From: Mariprofundus sp. EBB-1
GTDB taxonomy: Bacteria > Pseudomonadota > Zetaproteobacteria > Mariprofundales > Mariprofundaceae
Assembly (NCBI RefSeq): GCF_003665155.1
Contig: NZ_RCFQ01000033.1
Span: 1-34,585, forward strand
Direction of reading: 5' to 3'
Length of the DNA: 34,585 bases
Numbering within the stretch: the stretch's first letter is position 1; every line of letters starts with the position of its first letter. This document shows, one piece after another, positions 7,501-14,136 of this stretch. The translations under genes were made by a program, and so were the position numbers. Below the pieces are notes generated by a model. It worked only from the letters and a program-made list of their open reading frames with translations, was not told where the DNA came from and made no database searches.

Positions 7501-10443
7501 TTAAAAGAGTATTATCAAGGTCAAGCCCTTGCCCTTCTTAGACAGAAAAAACAGAGAGATGCTATTCATACCTTATTTGAAGGTGAGCGAAATCTGACAA
7601 AGCTGCGTCATCAGGCTGTTAAAAGCAGGCCACTAGCGTCCTCTGCATCACTGGATCGTTTGCGTAGAGCGTTGAGAGCGGATGAAGCGATGCTGCTGAT
7701 TTGGCCTTCTTCAGCTGGCGAGGAAGAGAGTGAATTATGGTGGATGGATTATGATCACCTGATATACAAACATACCAAAGGTAGTGCGGCCACCGATTGG
7801 TATGCAGCTATTAAAGAGTGGCAGGGCGGAAAGAAGCGTTTGTTTGTTAGTTTTGTCAATCCTGCCATAGAAGATTTTGAAGCGTTCCGACAGCTAGTCA
7901 ACGGACAGGAAATAGTATTGTCACCCACGCTGCTGCATGCCGCAACGATTGGCCGTCTTAGCTCTGATCAACCATCTTTATCAGATGAATCATGGCAGGT
8001 TCAGCTATGGCAGCGGGCAGATGCCAGTCTGATGGACTGGAAATGGGAGCTTAAAGCTGGCATGTCATCATATAGGGATAGAGGCTGGACGGCAGCAGTT
8101 GATCATTTTGAAAGAGCGATGGTTTCATTGAGTCCTAAGCGGAAAGAAAAACTGTTACAATTAATCGCTAAGGCAGCGCTCAATGGAGGTGTTGAGGAGC
8201 GAGCATTATCTATATTTGAGCATCAGAGCAAGCTATCTGACGCTTTGACATTGATGCAGTTGAAACTCAAGGCAACACTGTTGGGTAAACAGGGATCACC
8301 GGTCACCTCTGCAAATATCTGGGCTGATTTTTATCAGCGGAGTAAACGCTGGTCAGACCGGGCTACTGCGGCAAATGCTTATGCTTCGATGGCATTGCGT
8401 GGAGCTGTGCCTCACGCGCAGGCCGATAAGATGCTTGCCGGAGCAATTTCTGCATTGCCTCTTCAAGCAGAGACAATGCAACTGACGCTGTTGATGAACC
8501 GTATGGCCTTAATGAATCGTTTCCAGGTAGAAGGGGGATGGGAGCAGTTTAATATATTAGCGAAGCAGGCCGAACGTCTACTTCAAGGTAAACATGGCAG
8601 TTCACGTTTATTGCATCTGAAATTGATGCGTATTGAGGCTGCGTGGAAATATGGTCACTTTGAAGGCTTACTTGCGTCACTGGATCAACTGCATCATCAG
8701 ATACCAGAGCATGATGCTTTGCGTTTTGATCTGGCTAATCTTACGGCCTTGATTCAGATGTCGATGGGTATGAGAAAAGAGGCAAGTGATAGTTTTTTAG
8801 TCGCTCGCCATGCACTTACCTGGGTGGAACCCGCTTTAGTGAGTGAACGGCTGGCTGGCTGGCATAATAATATGGGACGGCTGGAACGATCTGCTGGTGA
8901 TGAAAGTCGAGCGCTGGCTCATTTTCGTGCTGCTATAGATATTGATCACCGGCGTGGTGACCGGATTGGTCTGTTATATGATTGGAAAAACTTGGCGCGC
9001 TTACTGGTGCAATCTGATATGAAACATCGCAGAGAAGGTATGAAGTTATTACAGAAGGGGTTTGAGCAGGCGCAGTTGATGGAAATCCCTCAGTTGGAGC
9101 TTGAGTTTATCTTTATGTTGTTGGTGATAGATCAGGATGCGATAGATAAAAATAACAAGCATGAGAAATATTTTGACCGTTTTACCTATTTGATTAAAAC
9201 ACTCAATGATAAGAAAATGAACTGGGCACTGCACTGGCTCAAGGCAGAATCTTATATCCGTCAACATCAGCCGGAAAAAGCGATTGCTTCACTTCAGCGT
9301 TCTATATCCATGGTTGTTTCAGATAAGGTACCGTTTTCCCGCGATGATCTGCAATTTCATCCGCTGCGAGTTTTTGAACGTGCGATTGCTCTGCTTATAG
9401 AGCGTGATCCTCAACAGGCGCTCAAACTGGCCGAGAAGGCGAATCGATTAAGTCTGAATTACCGTTTTAACAGCTCTAACCTGGAGGCTAACCTGGATGG
9501 AGCTATTCCCGATATGCATGGCAGAACCCGTTTGGTCTATTTTAGCGGTGTTAAGCGAAGTTGGTGTTGGATTCTGAATGCCGATGGTATCAAAACGTTG
9601 GACCTTAAAATTGGTTATAAAGTGTTGGAAGCGCAATTGGCTAGCCTGAACCGTGCTACTTCAAACAGATTGCCGGTAAAGAGAGCGGCTATGCGTCTGA
9701 CGAAACAGATATGGTTACCACTCTCAGGCTGGTTGCCTGAGAGTGGTGATATTGAAGTGGTGGCCATTGGACCGTTGGAACGACTCTCTTTTGCGATGCT
9801 TATAAGCAAAGGGCAGTGGCTGCTTGATAAGTATGCATTCAGTTACCCTTTATCTCTTTATAGCGGCTCTTCTAAGGTCTTCGCTACAAGTCGAATGGCA
9901 TTAGTCTCACATATAGGAAAAGCTGCACAGCCTTTACTGCTAGCTTCGCAAGAAGTTGAGGCGGTTAACGATTTTAGCCACCTGACGGGTGATCGCATTT
10001 TCAATCCAACTGAGGATTCTTTTATTACCCAATCCAATCGTTATGGGTGGGTACATCTGGCAAGTCATATTGGTGTAGCAGACAATCAGCCTCGTTTTTC
10101 CTACCTTGGTCTTGAACAAGGCGATGGTGGGGATGGGCAATTGCATGTTCACGAACTGCTAAAACAGAAATGGAAGATGAACACTATCGTATTAAGTGGT
10201 TGTGGTAGCAGTAGTGGCGAGAATCCTTTTGCTCAGGCTTTCCTGCTTGCAGGAGTCAATCAGACCGTTACTAATATCTGGAAGGGGAATGATCTATCGC
10301 TTTCGTTGTTGATGAAGGGATTTTATCGCCAGCTGGAGAGTACGCGCTCTGTTACTAAAGTATTACAACTCTCTCAACAGTGGATGCGAAAACGCCATCC
10401 CGATCCTGTAGATTGGGCAGGAGTAAGAGTGAGTTATCATTGA
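4564..10443 (+). CDS. Giant exported propeller/EF-hand/TPR/CHAT protein
   Basis: This 1959-residue protein has a cleavable signal peptide (MRKLSLLICFFFALVGVATA) and no lipobox, so it is probably periplasmic or exported. Residues about 30-115 contain TolB/PD40-like propeller blades (SPLPLPDGRLLFVTDRAD; GPALLPDGKTVVFMSDRGD). Residues 136-147 form an EF-hand-type loop (DSNGDGQINSLD). Long helical repeats of TPR type fill about 240-1000. Residues about 1025-1130 resemble the N-terminal half of a CHAT domain, followed by a second helical-repeat block (1160-1600). A full CHAT domain ends the protein, with HLASHIG (His1835) and LSGCGSSSGENPF (Cys1880) as the catalytic pair. The usual 'SACET' is altered to 'SGCGS', but both catalytic residues remain. 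The gene overlaps the upstream lipoprotein gene by 4 bases. The substrate and any calcium dependence are unknown. Confidence 0.8.
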   Translation: MRKLSLLICFFFALVGVATAESIEKNSITIIETGEGNSFSPLPLPDGRLLFVTDRADNLDLAIWTPNQQVQMWEQHPADDSGPALLPDGKTVVFMSDRGDTYQTWWQRALSSESAKALAKAPESRLGKYHVIHPFDSNGDGQINSLDAGWIVDTANGKPLTPLSLDADDPVVGLQGVLWFTILQDGIRRIAYIAAPDSDIESNYKLANWLQWHLLQGVRDNESDADQRDLIWDAGIHNPSVRGSSESTAQGRWQQLRARLFHSNTSLSETKAMQGLRDASRMHDPYADRMHYDLAIWLKRVGRGTDALQQLAQIFEPALRERGGLIRANLLVASGHAKLALEELAADEFSDYLFPELQSLSSYVLQQLSVDQHEIEVLRQLYQTKSGESPDYLQSLWQLRLIELYLQGGAYEAGLFLCGKAVHPALKAQRKQLRLQLLSSVAGEKERRGMLNEALDLTREALSIDILDTHTARLHFLIASKLDRTAAEGQWWRQHLGIKHGAEHGYIEALILTYEGQFSKAEKQLVHVVQERPELWAAHQTLGWLLEKGSKINRQRQALKSYETAYALATDQKADQYDIVTLRSNIINLSFNLKLYNRQLQLMQLWRTEEIDIAVPFLMQAARACFKLSRGSDGLVWLDMLPDSLNTADRNLALRLRALLADQSGDHASSIRALSLLIADPDLDKSLRVRLLLSRALAYIRTQQLESAMQDLNEVSRLPAVSDKTGLLRIDGKKLPFDAAWVASSLQAEMQMQNQSWFALAKSLKHKRANKAASERLQGLTYQNLAYAYIRQGAWMQAQKQLASAELLVKKSDTKLFSQLLWMRLRLNAALGQVISESELLFLAEQFKGDLKRSLEIELLKLSRVVEIAVDATVQSSISDTRHIRQSIAAWNSLRQKSEREYPELSVWIDVNYFRWLQLYGNVEAMALVQQRIISNRQANPWLKWWFERTQGNRQQGDQHRIDTLITETDVVLPMHMEMLKEYYQGQALALLRQKKQRDAIHTLFEGERNLTKLRHQAVKSRPLASSASLDRLRRALRADEAMLLIWPSSAGEEESELWWMDYDHLIYKHTKGSAATDWYAAIKEWQGGKKRLFVSFVNPAIEDFEAFRQLVNGQEIVLSPTLLHAATIGRLSSDQPSLSDESWQVQLWQRADASLMDWKWELKAGMSSYRDRGWTAAVDHFERAMVSLSPKRKEKLLQLIAKAALNGGVEERALSIFEHQSKLSDALTLMQLKLKATLLGKQGSPVTSANIWADFYQRSKRWSDRATAANAYASMALRGAVPHAQADKMLAGAISALPLQAETMQLTLLMNRMALMNRFQVEGGWEQFNILAKQAERLLQGKHGSSRLLHLKLMRIEAAWKYGHFEGLLASLDQLHHQIPEHDALRFDLANLTALIQMSMGMRKEASDSFLVARHALTWVEPALVSERLAGWHNNMGRLERSAGDESRALAHFRAAIDIDHRRGDRIGLLYDWKNLARLLVQSDMKHRREGMKLLQKGFEQAQLMEIPQLELEFIFMLLVIDQDAIDKNNKHEKYFDRFTYLIKTLNDKKMNWALHWLKAESYIRQHQPEKAIASLQRSISMVVSDKVPFSRDDLQFHPLRVFERAIALLIERDPQQALKLAEKANRLSLNYRFNSSNLEANLDGAIPDMHGRTRLVYFSGVKRSWCWILNADGIKTLDLKIGYKVLEAQLASLNRATSNRLPVKRAAMRLTKQIWLPLSGWLPESGDIEVVAIGPLERLSFAMLISKGQWLLDKYAFSYPLSLYSGSSKVFATSRMALVSHIGKAAQPLLLASQEVEAVNDFSHLTGDRIFNPTEDSFITQSNRYGWVHLASHIGVADNQPRFSYLGLEQGDGGDGQLHVHELLKQKWKMNTIVLSGCGSSSGENPFAQAFLLAGVNQTVTNIWKGNDLSLSLLMKGFYRQLESTRSVTKVLQLSQQWMRKRHPDPVDWAGVRVSYH

Positions 10444-10491
10444 TGTTAAGATAAGTGTTGGGTACTTTCAAATTATTGGTGGGGCTAAATC

Positions 10492-10857
10492 ATGATGGCA
10501 TTGTTTAAAGCTGTTCTACCGGCTACATTTATATTGGTGGTGTTCGTTACGGTGCTATTGCTGCAGCATCCAAAGGCTGCAATTTATGCGGACTACGTCA
10601 GTTTGATGGAGTCTACTGCAGTTCAGAGAGTTCTTCATGACCCTAATCTCACGCATGAAGAGGCAGACCTTAAAGCGATGGAGCTTATAGAGAGTGTCGT
10701 TAGTTTTGTGTCTTCACCTTATAGTCTTGATCGTAAGCTTCATCGATTGGATATGAATACATTGAAGCGTATTGCACCTCAAGTTATTGCCCTGCAGCAG
10801 GCGGGTGAAGATCTAGAGTCATATGTCATTATTGATGCAAAGGTGGTGCCTGAGTAA
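10492..10857 (+). CDS. Small single-pass membrane protein, unrecognised
   Basis: A 121-residue protein with one N-terminal hydrophobic segment (about residues 5-24, ending LLLQHP) and a soluble, probably helical remainder facing the periplasm. I do not recognise the family. There are no Cys residues, no lipobox and no catalytic motif. It starts 48 bases after the giant CHAT gene, behind a GGTGGGG ribosome binding site, and ATG 10492 is followed directly by a second ATG that could also serve. Its place at the end of the CHAT cluster suggests it could be an accessory, inhibitor or substrate, but that rests on position alone. Confidence 0.6.
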   Translation: MMALFKAVLPATFILVVFVTVLLLQHPKAAIYADYVSLMESTAVQRVLHDPNLTHEEADLKAMELIESVVSFVSSPYSLDRKLHRLDMNTLKRIAPQVIALQQAGEDLESYVIIDAKVVPE

Positions 10858-11008
10858 CAGACTTACGACTTAGATTAAGGGTGATTGTAGACTGTTCAAC
10901 CTGAAATTATACCGTAAAAATAGACATGTAGCGCATGTTTGGGTAATGTGGTTTTGTATCATTGTTCATGGTTATCATAATTGCTTTATATTGATAAGGA
11001 GTAGGTTG

Positions 11009-11605
11009 ATGGAAAAGTCATTAATGGATGTGATGAATGACTATCTTAATCAAGGCATTGATCCGACAAGCAGAGAGGCGGAGATATGGCGGGAGTTTGG
11101 TAAACGATTTGCTATCCTCGTCATTGATTCCACTGGTTTTACCCGGACTACGAACGAGTTTGGTATTATCTACTTTCTCTCTAAATTGGCACAAAAAAGA
11201 AATATCACCATTCCTATCATCCAAGCATATGACTGTGAAACTTATATTACTGAAGCAGATAGTTTGATTGCGTTGTTCCCAAATGTGAAAAGTGCATTTA
11301 ATGCAGTGTTGGAAATTAGCGATGCCCTGAAACAAAAAAAATTAATGCTGACACCGGATGAACCATTTCGAATCTGTGCGGGTATTGGTTATGGTGATTT
11401 GTTGGTTACAGGTGAACACGGGGCCTTCTTTGGGCCAGAAATGAATATGGCCTCAAAGCTCGGAGAAGATACTGCTGATGCTGACGAGTTAATGTTAACT
11501 GATAGTGCATATGCAGAACTGGATGCAAAAGCTCAGTTGAGCTTCAAGAAAGGTTCAAGTCATGCATCTGGAAACGATATTCCATATCATATTATGCAAA
11601 TGTAA
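11009..11605 (+). CDS. Class III nucleotidyl cyclase-like domain protein
   Basis: The 198-residue protein is essentially a single class III cyclase homology domain. ATG 11009 is chosen over ATG 10946 because AAGGAG lies about 7 bases upstream and the earlier start would add an unrelated stretch. LVIDSTGFT (Asp40) matches the first metal-binding motif, EADSLIALF (Asp84) the second, and GIGYGDLLVTGE plus FFGPEMNMASKLGEDT the later strands, with the transition-state Asn at 146. The usual transition-state Arg is Lys150, and the purine-specifying Lys before the second Asp is absent (Ile80). It may make a cyclic nucleotide with unusual specificity, or may only bind. There is no membrane segment or regulatory domain. 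It lies 151 bases downstream of the small membrane protein, so it may have its own promoter. Confidence 0.7.
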   Translation: MEKSLMDVMNDYLNQGIDPTSREAEIWREFGKRFAILVIDSTGFTRTTNEFGIIYFLSKLAQKRNITIPIIQAYDCETYITEADSLIALFPNVKSAFNAVLEISDALKQKKLMLTPDEPFRICAGIGYGDLLVTGEHGAFFGPEMNMASKLGEDTADADELMLTDSAYAELDAKAQLSFKKGSSHASGNDIPYHIMQM

Positions 11606-11658
11606 GCATTAGAAGCAGAGTCTTAACATGCCAGTTTTTTTGTTTTAATAACTAATGA

Positions 11659-11787
11659 TGGGCACATTGGCTAATACTCACTTTTACGAATAGAGAAATA
11701 TCACCAATGTGCAGTTGGGCACGTGATGGGCACAGCTTGGGCACAAGATACTATCCGATATCTGTGCCCAATGTTGGCTGATAGTCA
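11659..11787. repeat. Cluster of TGGGCAC repeats with 11-bp spacing, plus flanking direct and inverted repeats
   Basis: TGGGCAC occurs at 11659-11665, 11716-11722, 11727-11733 and 11738-11744, and inverted (GTGCCCA) at 11764-11770. The three middle copies start exactly 11 bases apart, about one helical turn. GCACATTGG (11662-11670) is the inverse of CCAATGTGC (11704-11712). TTGGCTAATACTCA (11667-11680) is repeated with two changes at 11774-11787, so the direct repeats bracket the cluster. No convincing reading frame covers the stretch. Phased repeats beside a tRNA gene are typical of arm-type integrase or excisionase binding sites; this role is inferred, not shown. Confidence 0.7.
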
Positions 11788-11803
11788 ATTTGACTAAGGA
11801 AAA

Positions 11804-11880
11804 TGGCGCACCCTACAGGATTCGAACCTGTGGCCTGCAGCTTCGGAGGCTGCCACTCTATCCAGCTGAGCTAAGGGTGC
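11804..11880 (-). tRNA. tRNA-Arg (CCG)
   Basis: Read on the minus strand, the 77 bases fold as a complete tRNA with encoded CCA. The acceptor stem is GCACCCT/AGGGTGC, the D-arm is GCTC-GAGT, the anticodon stem is GCAGC/GCTGC around loop CTCCGAA (anticodon CCG, reading CGG codons), and the T-arm is ACAGG-TTCGAAT-CCTGT. All stems pair, apart from one weak D-stem position. The gene reads away from fabI. Its 3' end abuts the phased repeat cluster, the usual place for integration of mobile elements. Confidence 0.95.
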
Positions 11881-11888
11881 ATGTTTAT

Positions 11889-11919
11889 AATATATAAGAA
11901 ATGAAAGGGTGCTGGTCGA
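11889..11919 (-). promoter_or_regulatory. Candidate promoter for tRNA-Arg
   Basis: On the minus strand, TCGACC (11914-11919) resembles a -35 box. The TATATA/TATATT run at 11889-11896 resembles a -10 box, with a 17-19 base spacer depending on register, ending about 8-10 bases before the tRNA. The match is moderate and was found by eye. Confidence 0.35.
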
Positions 11920-12067
11920 TGCTATTGTTTAACGGCTATAGAATAACTCAGTATATCTTCAAAATCTCACGTCGAACCCTAATGAGGGTAAGAGAAAAAT
12001 GATACTGCCTCGTTGAATGGGTAAATGATTGTAAGCCTGTCAGGGCACAACCCTGATGACCCTAGCC

Positions 12068-12112
12068 CTCCGAAGCCGAAGGCCAGTGGTTCGAATCCAC
12101 TAGGGTGCGCCA
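12068..12112 (+). pseudogene. 3'-half tRNA-Arg(CCG) remnant / possible att site
   Basis: From the anticodon loop (CTCCGAA) through the T-arm and acceptor 3' strand to CCA, this 45-base stretch is nearly identical to the 3' half of the tRNA-Arg gene at 11804-11880, but in inverted orientation. The T-stem is different yet still paired (AGTGG/CCACT instead of ACAGG/CCTGT), so it descends from another functional tRNA-Arg allele and is not a recent copy of the neighbour. Upstream there is no matching anticodon 5' stem, D-arm or acceptor 5' strand, so it cannot be a working tRNA. 3'-half tRNA fragments are a hallmark of tyrosine-recombinase attachment sites. Confidence 0.7.
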
Positions 12113-12241
12113 ATTCTTCTACTTTGAAAGCGTCCATAATACCGATGAAAGGGATGCGCATTGTTTATACATGGCGCATGTGCGTGCGCTTTGGCAAGGC
12201 TGCTGATAATATTGCTCTCATCAAGAGTAAGGGAGTCTGGA

Positions 12242-13024
12242 GTGGGAATTCTGCAAGGTAAGAAAGGTCTGATTCTTGGCGTTGCCAATGATAAATCGAT
12301 CGCTTGGGGTGTAGCACGCGCTGCCCAGCGTGAAGGGGCGGTGCTTGGCTTTAATTACCTTGGGGATCAGATGGAAAAACGCGTGCGGCCGCTGGCTGAG
12401 AGTGTCGGTGCAGAGATTATTGCGCCGATGAACGTCTCTGAAGAAGCCAGTATGGATGCTTTCTTTGCCCAGGTAGCGGATACATGGGGGGAGCTTGATT
12501 TTATTGTTCACTCCATCGCCTATGCCAATAAAGATGCCTTGCGTGAGCCATTCTCACAAACATCTCGTGAAGATTTTCATCTGGCTCTGGATGTGTCTGC
12601 ATACTCATTTATTGGCTGTGCCAAACGTGCAGCTCCGATGATGAAAACTGGTGGCAGCATGGTGACCATGAGTTATCTGGGGGCTGAACGCGCTGTACCC
12701 GGTTATGGCACGATGGGTGTCGCAAAAGCGGCACTGGAAGCATCAACACGATATCTGGCGGCTGATCTTGGCCCACAAGGCATACGTGTAAACTCTCTTT
12801 CAGCGGGCCCAATCAGAACATTGGCTGCATCGGCAGTTGGAGATTTCCGTAAATTGATGGATAAAAGTGCCAGAGGCTCCATGCTGAAACGTAATGTGGG
12901 TCAGGAAGAGGTGGGTAATACCTGCGTGTATTTGTTGTCCGACCTTTCATCCGGTGTGACCGGTGAATTGCATTATGTAGATGCAGGCTTCCACGTTGGT
13001 GCCGGCGACCCGGGTGTAGCATAA
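12242..13024 (+). CDS. fabI: Enoyl-[acyl-carrier-protein] reductase [NADH] FabI
   Basis: FabI reduces the trans-2-enoyl-ACP double bond with NADH in the last step of each fatty-acid elongation cycle, in the cytosol. The protein is 260 residues, close to the usual ~260. The dinucleotide-binding start [11 protein letters not shown] is at 13-23. The FabI-type catalytic pair is Tyr145 ([11 protein letters not shown]) and Tyr155-x6-Lys162 (YGTMGVAK). The GTG at 12242 is preferred because the family begins right there ([19 protein letters not shown]) and a purine-rich AAGGGAG lies 8-13 bases before it; the frame extends upstream to 12161 but without homology. The stop overlaps the aroC start by one base (TAATG), so the two are coupled. 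Confidence 0.97.
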   Translation: MGILQGKKGLILGVANDKSIAWGVARAAQREGAVLGFNYLGDQMEKRVRPLAESVGAEIIAPMNVSEEASMDAFFAQVADTWGELDFIVHSIAYANKDALREPFSQTSREDFHLALDVSAYSFIGCAKRAAPMMKTGGSMVTMSYLGAERAVPGYGTMGVAKAALEASTRYLAADLGPQGIRVNSLSAGPIRTLAASAVGDFRKLMDKSARGSMLKRNVGQEEVGNTCVYLLSDLSSGVTGELHYVDAGFHVGAGDPGVA

Positions 13025-14088
13025 TGTCCGGTTCTTCTATGGGGCACATTTTTAAACTCACCACTGCTGGCGAGTCGCATGGCGCTGCTTTATTGGGCAT
13101 TGTTGAGGGCTGCCCTGCCGGTCTTGAACTCAGTGAAGCAGATATCCAACCTGATCTGGATCGCCGCAAACCCGGCCAATCCAAGTACACTACACAGCGC
13201 CGTGAAGCGGATGAGGTGGAAATTCTCTCCGGCGTGTTTGAGGGCAAAACGACAGGCTGTCCGATCGGTCTGCTGATCCGTAATACCGATCAACGCAGTA
13301 AAGACTATTCTGAGATCAAAGATAAATTTCGTCCGGGACACGCGGATTTCACCTATTATGAAAAATATGGTTTGCGTGACTACCGTGGTGGCGGCCGCTC
13401 TTCGGCCAGAGAAACTGCGATGCGTGTTGCCGGTGGTGCGATTGCCAAAAAGTTTTTACAGGTCTCTGCCGGTATTTCGATTCTGGGCTGGGTTGATCAA
13501 ATCGGGCCGGTGAAGTCCGACCCTGCCAAATTCGATGCGATAGAAATTGCTAATAATCCCTTCTTCTGTCCGGATGCTCAGGCCGCCAAAGAGATGGCTG
13601 AATATATGGATAAACTGCGTAAAACAGGCGATTCGATTGGTGCCGCTGTCACGGTCGAAGCACATGGCATGCTTGCCGGTTTGGGTGAACCTGTATTTGA
13701 TCGTCTGGATGCCGATATTGCTAAATCACTGATGAATATCCCGGCTGCCAAAGCGGTTGAAATTGGTGATGGTTTTTCATGTGTGGAGACCAAAGGCTCC
13801 GAGTTTGGTGATGCGATACGCGCATCAGGTTTTCAGAGTAACCATGCAGGGGGTATTCTGGGTGGTATTTCCAATGGGGATAGCATACGGGCCCGAATGA
13901 TGCTCAAACCTACATCATCCATCCTTCAATCACGTCCCACCATTGATATTCATGGTGATGAAACCGAAATTGTTACCAAAGGTCGGCATGACCCATGTGT
14001 AGGTATTCGTGCCGTTCCGATTGCAGAAGCGATGTTGGCTCTGGTTTTGGCCGATCATCTATTAAGGCATCGTTGCAGCCGTATTTAA
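13024..14088 (+). CDS. aroC: Chorismate synthase
   Basis: AroC converts 5-enolpyruvylshikimate-3-phosphate to chorismate using reduced FMN, the last step of the shikimate pathway. The 354 residues cover the whole family, with the signatures TTAGESHG (13-20, with the conserved His19), [40 protein letters not shown], and near the end [17 protein letters not shown]. All the well-conserved FMN/substrate segments look intact. The start overlaps the fabI stop (TAATG), which implies translational coupling and a two-gene transcript ended by the hairpin at 14106-14136. Linking fatty-acid and aromatic synthesis genes like this has no obvious functional reason. Confidence 0.97.
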   Translation: MSGSSMGHIFKLTTAGESHGAALLGIVEGCPAGLELSEADIQPDLDRRKPGQSKYTTQRREADEVEILSGVFEGKTTGCPIGLLIRNTDQRSKDYSEIKDKFRPGHADFTYYEKYGLRDYRGGGRSSARETAMRVAGGAIAKKFLQVSAGISILGWVDQIGPVKSDPAKFDAIEIANNPFFCPDAQAAKEMAEYMDKLRKTGDSIGAAVTVEAHGMLAGLGEPVFDRLDADIAKSLMNIPAAKAVEIGDGFSCVETKGSEFGDAIRASGFQSNHAGGILGGISNGDSIRARMMLKPTSSILQSRPTIDIHGDETEIVTKGRHDPCVGIRAVPIAEAMLALVLADHLLRHRCSRI

Positions 14089-14105
14089 GCCTTTTGCTAC
14101 TCTTG

Positions 14106-14136
14106 AGCGCGTGAATAGATTGTTTGTTCGCGCGCT
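14106..14136. terminator. Bidirectional terminator hairpin between aroC and mlaA
   Basis: AGCGCGTGAA (14106-14115) pairs with TTCGCGCGCT (14127-14136): ten pairs including one G-T wobble, around an 11-base loop. It lies between two convergent genes, 17 bases past the aroC stop and directly beside the mlaA stop. The T-tract on either side is short, so efficiency is uncertain. Confidence 0.65.

Larger units (their letters stand above)
11881..12241. other. Intergenic region between tRNA-Arg and fabI
   Basis: This stretch has no protein gene I can support. It holds the tRNA-Arg promoter candidate, a hairpin TCAGGG-CACAA-CCCTGA at 12040-12056, a partial tRNA-Arg copy at 12068-12112, and the fabI leader, in which GCGCA and TGCGC form a short inverted repeat near 12174-12189. 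The reading frames crossing it have no family resemblance or ribosome binding sites. Confidence 0.6.

Noticed and set aside
10492-10857. Gasdermin partner for the CHAT proteases
   Set aside because: The small membrane protein is too short and has a single N-terminal helix without a gasdermin-like pore domain; no other gasdermin candidate is nearby.
10946-11008. Upstream ATG for the cyclase-like gene
   Set aside because: It adds a Cys/Ile-rich stretch without family resemblance or ribosome binding site; ATG 11009 has AAGGAG at proper spacing.
11641-11790. CRISPR-like array at the TGGGCAC repeats
   Set aside because: Repeats are 7 bases with 4-base gaps and no spacers, and no cas genes are present.
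12040-12112. Complete second tRNA-Arg gene
   Set aside because: No anticodon 5' stem, D-arm or acceptor 5' strand can be paired upstream of the 3' half.
12161-12241. Upstream extension of fabI
   Set aside because: FabI homology begins at GTG 12242, and the extension crosses the leader region with no homology.
12025-12261. Possible small protein across the tRNA remnant
   Set aside because: It covers the partial tRNA copy and fabI start in the wrong frame, with no ribosome binding site or family resemblance.
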